The notes under the pieces: model-generated
What the model saw: the letters and a program-made list of their open reading frames with translations, nothing else
Told to the model about the DNA's origin: nothing
Database searches by the model: none
In this document: one piece after another, positions 42,622 through 51,789 of the stretch
Layout of the letters: each line of letters opens with the position of its first letter
Numbering within the stretch: position 1 is the first letter of the stretch
Source of the DNA: Jiangella aurantiaca
Lineage (GTDB): Bacteria > Actinomycetota > Actinomycetes > Jiangellales > Jiangellaceae
Length of the DNA: 64,000 nt
Direction: 5' to 3'
Assembly (NCBI RefSeq): GCF_004349105.1
Contig: NZ_SMLB01000003.1
Location: 218,544-282,543, forward strand
Program-made: the position numbers and the translations under genes

Positions 42622-43248
42622 ATGCCTACCCTGCTCCACCTCTCCGCCTCGCCGCGCGGCGCCGCGTCGGAGTCGCTGCTGCTCGCGAACGACTTCGTCG
42701 CGGCCTATCGCGGGGCACACCCGGACCACGAGATCACCCACTGGGACCTGTGGGACGGCACGCTGCCGCAGTTCGGTCCGACGGCGGCGCACGCGAAGAT
42801 GGCGGTCTTCGCCGGCCAGGATCTCGACGCCGCACAGCGGGACGTGTGGCGCGACGTCACCGCCGCGTTCGCCCGCTTCGACGCCGCCGATCATTATCTG
42901 TTCAGCGTGCCGATGTGGAACCACGGCCTGCCGTACGTGCTCAAGCAGTTCATCGACGTCGTGAGCCAGCCCGGCCTGGTGTTCGCGTTCGACCCGTCCA
43001 GCGGCTACCGCGGGCTGCTGCGCGGGAAGAAGGCGGCGATCGTCTACTCCAGCGCCGTCTACGCGCCCGGCCGTGGCCCGGCGTTCGGCTCGGACTTCCA
43101 GACGTCCTACCTGGAGGGCTGGCTGCGCTGGGCCGGCGTGGCCGACGTCCGGACGATCGCGCTGCGCCCCGACGCCGTGACGGGCGACGTGGCGGGCAGC
43201 CGGGCAACCGCGCAAGCCGCCGCGCGCGCCGTCGCCGCCGGCTTCTGA
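42622..43248 (+). CDS. azoR: FMN-dependent NADH-azoreductase (flavodoxin-like quinone reductase)
   Basis: 208 residues, normal size. LLHLSASPRGAASESLLLAN is the FMN phosphate loop, MWNHGLPYVLKQFIDVVSQP carries the flavin-contacting PMWNxxxP motif, and YRGLLRGKKAAIVYSSAVY the second flavin loop. It reduces quinones and azo dyes two electrons at a time with NAD(P)H. AGAAAGGA upstream of ATG 42622 is the ribosome site. Divergent from the TetR gene. Confidence 0.92.
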   Translation: MPTLLHLSASPRGAASESLLLANDFVAAYRGAHPDHEITHWDLWDGTLPQFGPTAAHAKMAVFAGQDLDAAQRDVWRDVTAAFARFDAADHYLFSVPMWNHGLPYVLKQFIDVVSQPGLVFAFDPSSGYRGLLRGKKAAIVYSSAVYAPGRGPAFGSDFQTSYLEGWLRWAGVADVRTIALRPDAVTGDVAGSRATAQAAARAVAAGF

Positions 43249-43261
43249 CGGGCGACGCGAC

Positions 43262-44125
43262 CTACTTGAGCAGCTTGGACATGCGCCGGTCGGCGAGGAT
43301 CTTGCCGCCAGTCTGGCAGGTGGCGCAGTACTGCAGCGAGGAGTCGGCGAACGACACCTCGCGGACGACGTCGCCGCAGACCGGGCAGGCCTCGCCGGTC
43401 CGGCCGTGCACGCGCATGGAGGTGCGCTTGCTGTCCTTGAGGTCCTTCGCTGCCAGCCCCTCGGCCCGCTTCAGCGCCGTCGTCAGCTCGTCGACGATGA
43501 CGGCGTGCAGGTTCGCGACGCCGTCGGCGTCGAGGGTGGACGCGGGCTGGAACGGCGACAGCTTCGCGGCGTGCAGCACCTCGTCGGAGTAGGCGTTGCC
43601 GATGCCGGCGATGACGGCCTGGTCGCGCAGCACGCCCTTGATCTGGGCCCGGCCGGCGCCGGTGAGGATCTCCTGCAGCCTGTCGACGGTGAACTCGTCG
43701 GACAGCGGGTCGACGCCGAGCCGGGCGATGCCGGGCACTTCGGCGGGGTCGCGCACGACGTAGACGGCCAGCCGCTTGCGGGTGCCGGCCTCGGTGAGGT
43801 CGAACCCGGACTCGTCGCTCAGGTGGACGCGTAGCGCCAGCGGGCCGCTGCCGGGCTTCGGCGGCTTCGGCGACAGCGCGTCGCTCCAGCGCAGCCAGCC
43901 GGCCCGAGCCAGGTGGATGACGAGGTGGACGCCGTCGCAGTCGAGGTCGACGAACTTGCCGTGCCGGCTCACGCCGGTGACGGTGAGCCCGCCGAGCGCC
44001 GTGACGGGCGGGTCGAACGTCTTGAGCACGCTGATGGCGGCGATGTCGACGCGCGTGACCACCTTGCCCACGGCCTTCTCGCGCAGGAAGGCCGCGAGCG
44101 CTTCGACCTCGGGCAGCTCGGGCAT
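43262..44125 (-). CDS. Fpg/Nei-family DNA glycosylase
   Basis: 287 residues. MPELPEVEALAAFL gives the catalytic Pro2-Glu3, the H2TH region is IKGVLRDQAVIAGIGNAYSD near residue 165, and a CPVCGD..YCATCQTGG zinc finger closes the protein. It excises oxidised purines or pyrimidines with AP-lyase activity. The family has several branches in actinomycetes and I cannot say whether it is 8-oxoG-specific. It follows aat by 4 bp. Confidence 0.93.
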   Translation of the reverse strand: MPELPEVEALAAFLREKAVGKVVTRVDIAAISVLKTFDPPVTALGGLTVTGVSRHGKFVDLDCDGVHLVIHLARAGWLRWSDALSPKPPKPGSGPLALRVHLSDESGFDLTEAGTRKRLAVYVVRDPAEVPGIARLGVDPLSDEFTVDRLQEILTGAGRAQIKGVLRDQAVIAGIGNAYSDEVLHAAKLSPFQPASTLDADGVANLHAVIVDELTTALKRAEGLAAKDLKDSKRTSMRVHGRTGEACPVCGDVVREVSFADSSLQYCATCQTGGKILADRRMSKLLK

Positions 44126-44129
44126 GCCC

Positions 44130-44843
44130 TCAGTTTGCCCTGCGATCGGCGGGTCCGGCGAACGCCGGCGGCAGCGGCAGCTCCAGCGCCCGGCGCAGCC
44201 GGCTGAGGTACTCCTGCCGCGGGATCTCGACGACGCCCAGGCTGGCCAGGTGCCGGGTGCCCCACTGCACGTCGAGGAGCCGGCCGACGGGGTGCTCGAC
44301 GCGCATCATCGCGACGAGCGCGACGAGCGCGACCTTGGACGCGTCGCGGCCCCAGCGCTGCCGGGCGTGGAACATCGACTCGCCGGCGAACAGCCCGCCG
44401 ATGGCGACGCCGTACAGCCCGCCGGCCAGCCGTCCGTCCGGCGTCCACGCCTCGATCGAGTGCGCCCAGCCCAGGCGGTGCAGCCGCTCGTAGGCGCGGC
44501 GGATGTCGTCGCTGATCCAGGCGCCTGGCCGGGACGGATCGGCGCACGCCTCGATGACCTCGGCGAACGCGGTGTCGACGCGGATCTCGAACTTGTGGGT
44601 CGACTGCCGCAGCGACCGCGAGACCTTCATCCCGCCGATCGGCAGCACGCCACGCGGGTTCGGCGACCACCACGCGAGGTCGGTCGCACGGCCGAGCAGT
44701 TGGTCGACCGGCATCGGGAACAGGCCGTTGCGGTACGCGGCGAGCAGCGTCCCCGGTTCGAGGTCGGCGCCGAACGCGACGAGGTCGTCGTCGCCGGACG
44801 TGCTCGGCAGCTCCCATCGGGTCGGGGGTGGCTCGACGGGCAC
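44130..44843 (-). CDS. aat: Leucyl/phenylalanyl-tRNA--protein transferase
   Basis: 237 residues. GLFPMPVDQL, LAWWSPNPRGVLP, FHVSRSLR-like MKVSRSLRQSTHKFEIRVDT and GGLYGVAIGGLFAGESMFH are diagnostic. It adds Leu or Phe to proteins with N-terminal Arg or Lys, marking them for ClpAP/ClpCP. GTG start at 44843 with GGAGG 4 nt upstream; the longer frame is rejected. It is co-transcribed with the Fpg/Nei gene. Confidence 0.95.
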   Translation of the reverse strand: MPVEPPPTRWELPSTSGDDDLVAFGADLEPGTLLAAYRNGLFPMPVDQLLGRATDLAWWSPNPRGVLPIGGMKVSRSLRQSTHKFEIRVDTAFAEVIEACADPSRPGAWISDDIRRAYERLHRLGWAHSIEAWTPDGRLAGGLYGVAIGGLFAGESMFHARQRWGRDASKVALVALVAMMRVEHPVGRLLDVQWGTRHLASLGVVEIPRQEYLSRLRRALELPLPPAFAGPADRRAN

Positions 44844-44924
44844 ATGGCCTCCTTGGCGCCGGCTGCTGATGCGGTCCTTGGTCAGCGTAATCCGCTCGCG
44901 GGCCCGCGCACGTACAGTGGTGGC

Positions 44925-45617
44925 ATGGGTGTGCGACGGACCATCGGGACCTGGGCGGGTACGACCGCGGCGCGTCGCGCCGCGCCCATCGTCGCCGCTC
45001 GTGGCGCGAACCAGTTCATGTCGAAGGGCATCGAGGGCTTCCCCGGCTTCCCGGGCGCCCGCGAGGTGGCCCGCCGTCATCTGGACAAGCGCGGCGACGT
45101 CGAGCGAGCCATCCGCGACGTCATCGAGCAGCACGTCCGGCTGGCTGGCGTGCAGGGCTTCGTCACGAACATCGGCGGCATCGTCACGATGCCGGTGGGC
45201 ATCCCCGCCAACATCGCCGGCATCGCCGTCCTGCACTTGCGCATGGCCGCGGCCATCGCGCACCTGCGCGGCTACGACCTCGCCGACCCGCGGGTCCGCA
45301 CGGCGGCGCTGGTGACGCTGCTCGGCCGCGACGGCGTCGAGGACGCGCTGCGCGGCCGCGACCTCCCCGGCCGGCCGTTCGACATCGCCACCGGCCTCAA
45401 CGAGCCCGACCCCGCCGTCACCGAGCGCGCCGTCGCCGCCGTCGCCTCGCAGCTGGTCGCCCGCATCGGCGGCAAGCACGCCACGCTGGCCATCGTGCGC
45501 CGGGTGCCGCTGGTCGGCGGCGCGGTCAGTGCCGGCATCGACGCGTTCTCGACGTACGCGATCGGCCGGTTCGCCGACCGCGAGTTCCCGGCCAACGTCA
45601 CCGTCGAGCGGGTCTGA
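44925..45617 (+). CDS. EcsC-family protein
   Basis: 230 residues, helical and Ala-rich. VTNIGGIVTMPVGIPANIAG near residue 85 and the C-terminal VRRVPLVGGAVSAGIDAFST are typical of EcsC-type proteins, with two short hydrophobic segments that may associate with the membrane. Function is not known beyond the Bacillus link to ABC transport. TACAGT at 44913-44918 lies 7 nt before the ATG with no ribosome site, so the transcript is probably leaderless. Confidence 0.78.
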   Translation: MGVRRTIGTWAGTTAARRAAPIVAARGANQFMSKGIEGFPGFPGAREVARRHLDKRGDVERAIRDVIEQHVRLAGVQGFVTNIGGIVTMPVGIPANIAGIAVLHLRMAAAIAHLRGYDLADPRVRTAALVTLLGRDGVEDALRGRDLPGRPFDIATGLNEPDPAVTERAVAAVASQLVARIGGKHATLAIVRRVPLVGGAVSAGIDAFSTYAIGRFADREFPANVTVERV

Positions 45618-45632
45618 ACGCTCGGCGTCGAG

Positions 45633-46205
45633 TCAGCCGAAAGCGACGATGCGGATCTCACACTCGGGCGGCGGCGGGTCCTGCTGTCGCGCGGCGCACA
45701 GCGACACGCCGAACGGCCGGACCAAGGTCAGCGACTCGCCGCCGGACTCGTAGATCACCAGGAAGCCGCTCGCGGTGCCGGCGTCGGGGGCGGAGTAGTC
45801 GACCTCGATGCCCAGGTTGAAGACCGTGCCGCCCTCGCCGGACTCGTCGTCGGGGCAGACGTCGTCGACCACCATCGGTCCGTCCACCGGATACCCGCCC
45901 GCCGCCAGGCGCTGGGTTGGCTCCTCGAGGTGGCCGAGGCCTTGCCCTTCGCGGACCGGTCGGACGGAGAAGCCGAGCACCTCGAACCCGCCCATGGGCT
46001 CGATCGGCGAGACGTCCGTGACCACCACGGATCCCGGCTCGTCCAGGCACAGCGTCATCTCCTCGAACGCGTACGGCCGGCCCGGCCGCGTGTCGTAGAT
46101 GCCTCTGCCGCCGCCGGACTCGGCCTCGTACAGCCGCGCCGGCCCGCCGGAGCAGCCGGAGGTCACCAGCAGGAGGCCGACGGTGAGCGCCGCGAGAACC
46201 TTCAC
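45633..46205 (-). CDS. Putative lipoprotein, unknown function
   Basis: 190 residues from a GTG. Signal peptide with lipobox LLLVTSGCSG (lipid Cys near residue 18). Mature part is acidic, without recognised domain, with Cys pairs (CLDEPG, DDVCPDD, SLCAARQ, ECEIRIVAFG) that could form disulphides. It begins 21 bp after the Nei2 gene on the same strand. Confidence 0.75.
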   Translation of the reverse strand: MKVLAALTVGLLLVTSGCSGGPARLYEAESGGGRGIYDTRPGRPYAFEEMTLCLDEPGSVVVTDVSPIEPMGGFEVLGFSVRPVREGQGLGHLEEPTQRLAAGGYPVDGPMVVDDVCPDDESGEGGTVFNLGIEVDYSAPDAGTASGFLVIYESGGESLTLVRPFGVSLCAARQQDPPPPECEIRIVAFG

Positions 46206-46226
46206 AGGACGTACATTGACACGACC

Positions 46227-47015
46227 TCATGGAGCGGGCTGGCAGCGCGGGCACCAGAAAGTGACCCGGTCCTGCGGCGCGGCACCGATGGTGCCGGTCC
46301 GGATCGGCGTGCCGCACCGCCAGCACGGCCGCCGCGCGCGGCGGTAGACCCAGTGCTGCCGCCCGGGACGCGGATCGCCGGTGGTCACCTGGCGGCCGCT
46401 CTCGATGCCCAGGTGCAGCAGCCGGTGCGCCTCGTCGACGACGAAGCGCAGGTCGGCCGCCGCGGACACCGGCGCATACGGCGACACCCCGGCCAGGAAG
46501 CACAGCTCGGCCATGTACATGTTGCCGATCCCGGCCAGTACGCGCTGGTCCAGCAGCGCCTCCCCGATCGGCCGGGACGGGTCGCGCGTCAGCCGCTCCA
46601 CGGCGGCCGAGGCCGCCCAGTCGTCGCCCAGCAGGTCGGGTCCAAGATGTCCGACGACGGTGTCCTCGTCGGCCGTCCGGACCAGTTCGACGACGGGCAG
46701 CCGGTACCCGACCGCCTCCGCCCGCGCCGTCGCCAGCACCACCCGGATCTGGAACGCCGGCCCGCCCCGCCACGGCTGACCGGCCGCGAACACCCGCCAC
46801 GCGCCGTCCATGCGTAGGTGCGTGTGCAGCGTCAGCCCGCCGCCGATCCGGGTCAGCAGGTGCTTCCCCCGCGCCACCGACTCGACCACCGTCCGCCCGG
46901 ACAGGTCGGTGGTCGCCAGCCGCGGAACGCGGAAGTCGGTGCGGACCAGGACATCGCCGGCCAGCGCGTCGTGCAGCCGCCGGGTCGCGAGCCAGACGGT
47001 GTCGCCTTCGGGCAT
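46227..47015 (-). CDS. nei: Endonuclease VIII-like DNA glycosylase (Nei2 type)
   Basis: 262 residues. MPEGDTVWLATRRL is the Nei signature (Pro2-Glu3), GEALLDQRVLAGIGNMYMAE the H2TH motif, and CWRCGTPIRTG..FWCPRCQ the terminal zinc finger. It removes oxidised pyrimidines. Second Fpg/Nei enzyme within 3 kb. Confidence 0.93.
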   Translation of the reverse strand: MPEGDTVWLATRRLHDALAGDVLVRTDFRVPRLATTDLSGRTVVESVARGKHLLTRIGGGLTLHTHLRMDGAWRVFAAGQPWRGGPAFQIRVVLATARAEAVGYRLPVVELVRTADEDTVVGHLGPDLLGDDWAASAAVERLTRDPSRPIGEALLDQRVLAGIGNMYMAELCFLAGVSPYAPVSAAADLRFVVDEAHRLLHLGIESGRQVTTGDPRPGRQHWVYRRARRPCWRCGTPIRTGTIGAAPQDRVTFWCPRCQPAP

Positions 47016-47095
47016 GGCTCACCTTCGCACACGGCCGCGAAAACTCCCTCGTCAACCGCCGCCTAGCTGGCTACGATGCTGGTCAGGAGCCCACG

Positions 47096-47419
47096 ATGGA
47101 ATCGCCCTTCCACGACCTCACCCGGGCGCTGCGCAGGCGCTGGTCCGGTGGCAAGGCCGCGCCCTGCGTCGTCGCCGACCCGTTCGAGACGCTGACGGTG
47201 CAGCTCCGGCTCACCCGCGTGGTCGGTGAGATCCGCCGGCTCGAGTGCGACCAGGGCCGCTGGGCTCGCGCCCACCACCTGGCCGCGGCCACCCGCGCGT
47301 ACGACGACCTGTTGATCGACGCCGCGCGGCTGGCCGGTATGCCGGTGCCGGACGCTCCGCCGCCGGTGCGCCGGATGATGATCGAGAGCGCCCTCCGGCA
47401 CGACGGCTGGAGCTGGTGA
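47096..47419 (+). CDS. Small conserved hypothetical protein
   Basis: 107 residues, basic N-terminus (MESPFHDLTRALRRRW) and helical middle (RLTRVVGEIRRLECDQGRWA). AGGAG stands 6 nt before the ATG and TACGAT at 47072-47077 could be the -10. Convergent with ogt, 4 bp apart. I do not recognise a family; its place inside a DNA-repair cluster may be incidental. Confidence 0.65.
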   Translation: MESPFHDLTRALRRRWSGGKAAPCVVADPFETLTVQLRLTRVVGEIRRLECDQGRWARAHHLAAATRAYDDLLIDAARLAGMPVPDAPPPVRRMMIESALRHDGWSW

Positions 47420-47423
47420 CGGT

Positions 47424-47897
47424 CTAGCTGTCGGCTGTCTCCAGGTCCAGGAGCGCCCGCTTGCGCTCCAGCCCCCACGCATACCCGGTCAGCACGCCGG
47501 ACGAGCCGACCACGCGATGGCACGGGACGATGACGGAGATCGGGTTGCGGCCGTTCGCCGCGCCCACCGCGCGGGACGCCGTCGGGCGGCCCAGTTGCTC
47601 AGCGATGTCGCGGTAGCTGCGGGTCTCGCCGTACGGGATCGCCCGCAAGGCCGCCCACACCTGTTGTTGGAACGGCGTGCCGACGGGGTTCAGCGGCAGG
47701 TCGAACTCCTGCCGCTCGCCGGCGAAGTACGCGGCCAGCTGTTCGCGGGCCAGGGCGAACGGTGCGTCGTCCTCGACCCAGCCGGGCTGGTCGAGCGTGG
47801 CCGGGCGCTCCATGTAGAGGCCGGTCAGCGCGACGCCGTCGCCGGTCAGCCACAGCATGCCGAGCGGGCTGTCGATGGTGGTCCAGTACGTGGTCAT
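47424..47897 (-). CDS. ogt: Methylated-DNA--protein-cysteine methyltransferase
   Basis: 157 residues. The suicide Cys is in ISVIVPCHRVVGSSG near residue 122; RAIPYGETRSYRDIAEQLG is the DNA-binding recognition helix. It removes alkyl groups from O6-alkylguanine once per molecule. 11 bp downstream of the Ada-AlkA gene, evidently one operon. Confidence 0.96.
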   Translation of the reverse strand: MTTYWTTIDSPLGMLWLTGDGVALTGLYMERPATLDQPGWVEDDAPFALAREQLAAYFAGERQEFDLPLNPVGTPFQQQVWAALRAIPYGETRSYRDIAEQLGRPTASRAVGAANGRNPISVIVPCHRVVGSSGVLTGYAWGLERKRALLDLETADS

Positions 47898-47908
47898 CGT
47901 TCTGCCTT

Positions 47909-49348
47909 TCAGAGAGTCGACCAGGCGTGCAGCAGCGCGTACGACCGCCACGGCCGCCAGTTCTCGGAGAGCTCGGCCACCGCCCGCGGTTCGGACGGCA
48001 GCCCGAGGCCGGCCATGGCGTGCTTGACGCCGAGGTCGGTCGGGAGGAACACGTCGGGGTCCGCGAGCGCGCGCATGCGCACGTACTTCGCCGTCCAGGG
48101 GCCGATGCCGGGCACGTCGAGCAGCCGCCGCTCGGCCTCGTCGCGGTCGACGCCGGGATCGAGGTTGAGCACGCCGTCGGCCAGCCGGCGGGTCAGCTCA
48201 TGCAGCGTGCGCTGGCGGCTGCGCGGCATCGGGAACGTCGACGGGTCGACGGAGGCCAGCACGGCCGCCGTCGGGAACGCGTGGGTGACGGTGCCGACCG
48301 GCGTGTCCAGGGGCTTGCCGTGCTCGGCGACCAGCCGGCCGGCGACGGTGCGCGCGGCGGCCACGGACACCTGCTGGCCCAGCACGCCGCGGACCGCGAG
48401 CTCGTCGCCGTCGACCGTGCCCGGCACCCGGATGCCCGGACGCGCGGCCACCAGCGGACCGAGCGCGGGATCCGCGCCGAGCAGGTCGTCGACGGCCTGC
48501 GGGTCGGCGTCCAGATCCAGTACCCGGCGGCAGCGGGCCACCGCCGCGGTCAGATCGCGCGGGTCGGCCAGCCGCAGCGTCGCGTGCACCCAGCCGTCCC
48601 GCGGGGTCAGCTCCGCGACGCCGGTGCCGTGCGGCAGCGTGAGGCTGCGCCGGTACGTGTCGCCATCGACCTCCTCGGTGCCCGGGACCGCGCGCAGTGC
48701 CAGGAAGTCCAGCACGCCGCGGAAGTCGGCCGGCTGCCGGTACGCCAGCCGCAGTTCGATCGTGCCGGCCGTCGCGGCGCGACCCCGCCGGCGGGCTTTG
48801 CCTCGGAGCTCGGTCGGCGTCAGCGCGTAGACCTCACGGATCGTGTCGTTGAATTGGCGGATGCTGGCGAACCCGGCCGTGAACGCGATCTCGGTGACCG
48901 GCAGGTCGGTGGTCTCGAGCAGGACCCGCGCGGTGTGCGCCCGCTGCGAGCGAGCCAGCCGCAGCGGCCCGGCGCCGACCTCCTCGACCAGCGTCCGGTG
49001 TACCTGGCGCTCGCTGTAGCCCAGCCGGGCGGCCAGCCCCGCGACGCCGTCGCGGTCGACGATGCCGTCGGCGATCAGGCGCATCGCGCGTCCGACGACG
49101 TCGGCGCGGATGTTCCACTCCGCCGAGCCCGGCGTCGCGTCAGGCCGGCAGCGTCGGCAGGTGCGGAATCCCGCCGCCTGCGCCTCGGCGGCGGTGCGGT
49201 AGAAGCGCACATTTTCGCGCTTCGGCGTCATCGCCGGGCAGCTGGGACGGCAATAGATGCCGGTCGACGTGACGCCGATGTAGAAGACGCCGTCGAACCG
49301 GGCGTCGCGGCCCTGAACTGCGCGGTAGCACGCCTCTTCGTCCAACAT
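47909..49348 (-). CDS. Ada-type regulator fused to AlkA 3-methyladenine DNA glycosylase
   Basis: 479 residues. Order: Ada zinc domain (about 1-75; Cys in RPSCPAM and FRTCRRCRPD), AraC-type HTH (about 85-180; VTEIAFTAGFASIRQFNDTI), AlkA N-terminal domain (about 195-290) and HhH-GPD glycosylase (about 300-460; LLDVPGIGPWTAKYVRMRAL with the catalytic Asp in PTDLGV). The C-terminal methyltransferase of E. coli Ada is missing and replaced by AlkA, with Ogt made separately downstream. It should sense methyl-phosphotriesters, activate the operon and excise alkylated bases. Confidence 0.95.
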   Translation of the reverse strand: MLDEEACYRAVQGRDARFDGVFYIGVTSTGIYCRPSCPAMTPKRENVRFYRTAAEAQAAGFRTCRRCRPDATPGSAEWNIRADVVGRAMRLIADGIVDRDGVAGLAARLGYSERQVHRTLVEEVGAGPLRLARSQRAHTARVLLETTDLPVTEIAFTAGFASIRQFNDTIREVYALTPTELRGKARRRGRAATAGTIELRLAYRQPADFRGVLDFLALRAVPGTEEVDGDTYRRSLTLPHGTGVAELTPRDGWVHATLRLADPRDLTAAVARCRRVLDLDADPQAVDDLLGADPALGPLVAARPGIRVPGTVDGDELAVRGVLGQQVSVAAARTVAGRLVAEHGKPLDTPVGTVTHAFPTAAVLASVDPSTFPMPRSRQRTLHELTRRLADGVLNLDPGVDRDEAERRLLDVPGIGPWTAKYVRMRALADPDVFLPTDLGVKHAMAGLGLPSEPRAVAELSENWRPWRSYALLHAWSTL

Positions 49349-49412
49349 GTCTACCAGTCTCGCTTGCCGGCGGCGCCGTTACTAGCGGGAATCGGACATG
49401 ACCGTGGGGGCC

Positions 49413-49442
49413 GGGGCCAGGGCGTGACGGCGCCCTGACCCC
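49413..49442. terminator. Terminator-like hairpin after the MurA fusion gene
   Basis: GGGGCCAGGGCG pairs with CGCCCTGACCCC (one mismatch) around 6 nt, between the MurA stop (49564) and the Ada-AlkA start (49348), both on the minus strand. Confidence 0.5.
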
Positions 49443-49563
49443 GCGCGGTGCCGGGCCGCGCCGCGCCCTCACCCGCCCCCCGTGGACGGGGTGAGGTGGC
49501 ACGCCACGTGGGGGTAGGTATGCCCCGTCCCCGCGCTGTGACACGCGAATCGGAAGGATTCGG

Positions 49564-51093
49564 CTAAATGTCGCGGAACGCCTCGATGCGGGCGCCAAGA
49601 ACGGACAGCCGGGCCGCCAGGTCCTCGTAGCCGCGGTTGATCACGTAGACGTTGCGCAACACCGACGTGCCCTTCGCGGCCATCATCGCCAGCAGCACGA
49701 CGACGGCCGGGCGCAGCGCCGGCGGGCAGATGATCTCCGTGCCGGACCACCGCGTCGGCCCCTCGACCAGCACGCGGTGCGGGTCGAGCAGGGTCACGTT
49801 GCCGCCGAGCTTCGTCAGCTCGGTCAGGTAGATCGCACGGTTCTCGTAGACCCAGTCGTGGATCATCGTCTGGCCGTTCGCCGTGGCCGCGATCAGCGCG
49901 AAGAACGGCAGGTTGTCGATGTTCAGGCCGGGGAACGGCATCGGATGGATCTTGTCGTGCGGCGCCTGCAGCGTCGACGGCCGCACCGTCAGGTCGACCA
50001 GTCGCGTCTCGCCGTTCGCCGCGACGTACTCGCCGCTGCGGTCGTAGTCGAGGCCCATCTCCTCCAGCAGCGCCAGCTCGATCTCGAGGAACTCGATGGG
50101 CGCCCGGCGGACGGTGATCTCCGAGCCGGTGACGATCGCTGCGGCCAGCAGGCTCATCGCTTCGATCGGGTCCTCGGACGGCGCGTAGTCGACGTCGACG
50201 TCGATGTCCGGGATGCCGTGCACCGTCAGCGTCGTCGTGCCGATGCCGTCGATCCGGACGCCCAGCCGGGTCAGGAAGAAGCAGAGGTCCTGGACCATGT
50301 AGTTCGAGCTGGCGTTGCGGATGACGGTGACGCCGTCGTTGCGGGCGGCGGCCATCAGCGCGTTCTCGGTGACGGTGTCGCCGCGCTCGATCAGCACGAT
50401 CGGCCGGTCCGGCGACACCGAGCGGTCGACCTCGGCGTGGTAGTAGCCGCCGGTCGCCTTCAGCTCGAGGCCGAACGGACGCAGCGCGGCCATGTGCGGC
50501 TCGACGGTGCGCGTGCCGAGGTTGCAGCCGCCGGCGTACGGCAGCTTGAACCGGGTCTCACGGTGCAGCAGCGGGCCGAGGAACATGATGACGCTGCGGG
50601 TGCGCCGGGCCGCCTCGACGTCCATGCTGTCGAGATCCAGGCGCTCCGGCGGCGTGATCTCGAGGTCGCGGCCCTCGCCCAGCCAGCGGGTGCCGATGCC
50701 GATGCTCTCGAGCACCTCGATGATGCGGTTGACCTCCTCGATCCGCGCGATGCCTCGCAGCACCGTCCGGCCCTTGTTCAGCAGACTGGCGCACAGCAGC
50801 GCGACGCTGGCGTTCTTGCTGGACCGCACGTCGATGCTGCCGGAGAGCTGCTGGCCGCCGCTGACCCGCAGGTGCACCGGCCCCTGTGGCGCCAGCGACA
50901 CGATCTGCTTGTCCAGCGCCTCGCCGATGCGGGCGATCATCTCGAGACTCAGGTTCTGCTGCCCGTGCTCGATGCGATGGATCGCGCTCTGGCTGCTGCC
51001 GAGCGCGTCGGCGAGCTGGCTCTGCGTCCAGCCGCGATGCTGGCGCGAGTCGCGGATCAACCGGCCGATCTGGCTGCGGTAGTCGTCTGCCAC
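49564..51093 (-). CDS. murA: XRE helix-turn-helix fused to MurA-like UDP-GlcNAc enolpyruvyltransferase
   Basis: 509 residues, about 80 more than standard MurA. Residues 1-70 are an XRE/Cro domain (IGRLIRDSRQHRGWTQSQLA, SSQSAIHRIEHGQQNLSLEM). Then comes an EPSP/MurA fold: GSIDVRSSKNASVALLCASL (substrate KN pair), YAGGCNLGTRTVEPH with the Cys at the MurA active-site place, and PFPGLNIDNLPFF. Such fusions are found in actinomycetes beside a normal MurA. It could be a peptidoglycan-precursor enzyme with own regulation, or a regulator using the old fold as sensor. GTG start. Confidence 0.9.
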   Translation of the reverse strand: MADDYRSQIGRLIRDSRQHRGWTQSQLADALGSSQSAIHRIEHGQQNLSLEMIARIGEALDKQIVSLAPQGPVHLRVSGGQQLSGSIDVRSSKNASVALLCASLLNKGRTVLRGIARIEEVNRIIEVLESIGIGTRWLGEGRDLEITPPERLDLDSMDVEAARRTRSVIMFLGPLLHRETRFKLPYAGGCNLGTRTVEPHMAALRPFGLELKATGGYYHAEVDRSVSPDRPIVLIERGDTVTENALMAAARNDGVTVIRNASSNYMVQDLCFFLTRLGVRIDGIGTTTLTVHGIPDIDVDVDYAPSEDPIEAMSLLAAAIVTGSEITVRRAPIEFLEIELALLEEMGLDYDRSGEYVAANGETRLVDLTVRPSTLQAPHDKIHPMPFPGLNIDNLPFFALIAATANGQTMIHDWVYENRAIYLTELTKLGGNVTLLDPHRVLVEGPTRWSGTEIICPPALRPAVVVLLAMMAAKGTSVLRNVYVINRGYEDLAARLSVLGARIEAFRDI

Positions 51094-51402
51094 GAGCGGA
51101 ACGATATCTCAGCCATGAGTTAACGGCTGCCACATTCGTCACATTGGTGTGCAGGAGTTGCGACGTGAGAGAGCTCTCATTCGCGTCATGAGGTCTGCCG
51201 CGGGCCGGTCGGGACGCGGCGCACGCGGGGCGCAGCCGCCGGGAGCATAGTCGACGCCGCGGGCGTCGTCGCCTCGAGCGTGGGCGAATCGCACCTCCGG
51301 CCCGTCCTGCCCATCCGGACGGCCGATCCAGCGCCGGCGACGTCGGTCGCTCGGGCTCACGTAGGCCGGGTTTTGATGCGTTGGCCGGGTGCGCACGGTG
51401 GG

Positions 51403-51532
51403 CCGTCCCCCTACTGCCCATTCTCTTGGCCGCGCACGCGCGCCTCAAGCGGACCGGGAGGCGCTTCGCGCAGCGAGGACCGCTTGACCCGCGCGCACGC
51501 GGCCTAAGAACGGGCAGCTATCAGGGGGACGG
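51403..51532. repeat. Long imperfect inverted repeat
   Basis: CCGTCCCCCT, CTTGGCCGCGCACGCGCGCC and CAAGCGG on the left pair, with gaps, with CCGCTTGACCCGCGCGCACG, CGGCC, GGGCAGC and AGGGGGACGG on the right, giving arms of about 60 nt. The left 72 bp recur at 51790-51861 in inverse orientation with 62 of 72 bases the same by hand alignment. Confidence 0.7.
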
Positions 51533-51789
51533 GGGAGTGCGGGCACGGCGCGGGGCGTGGTCTTCGATGCGCACGGAAGTCGGCTCTGGCCATCGAGTCG
51601 CGGCCCCGGTGTCCACGCAGTGAGATTCTCCGACGTTTCGGGGGCCATCATGAGGTTTCTGGAGCACCACCACGCCTGCAATCGTGTTGAGGCTCAGGTA
51701 GTCCTGGTGATGTCCGCGATCGTTGATGATCATCGCTGTCCACAGGCAAGCAACGGCACGCCGAACGACGCCGGTGCACCTTGAGGTGT

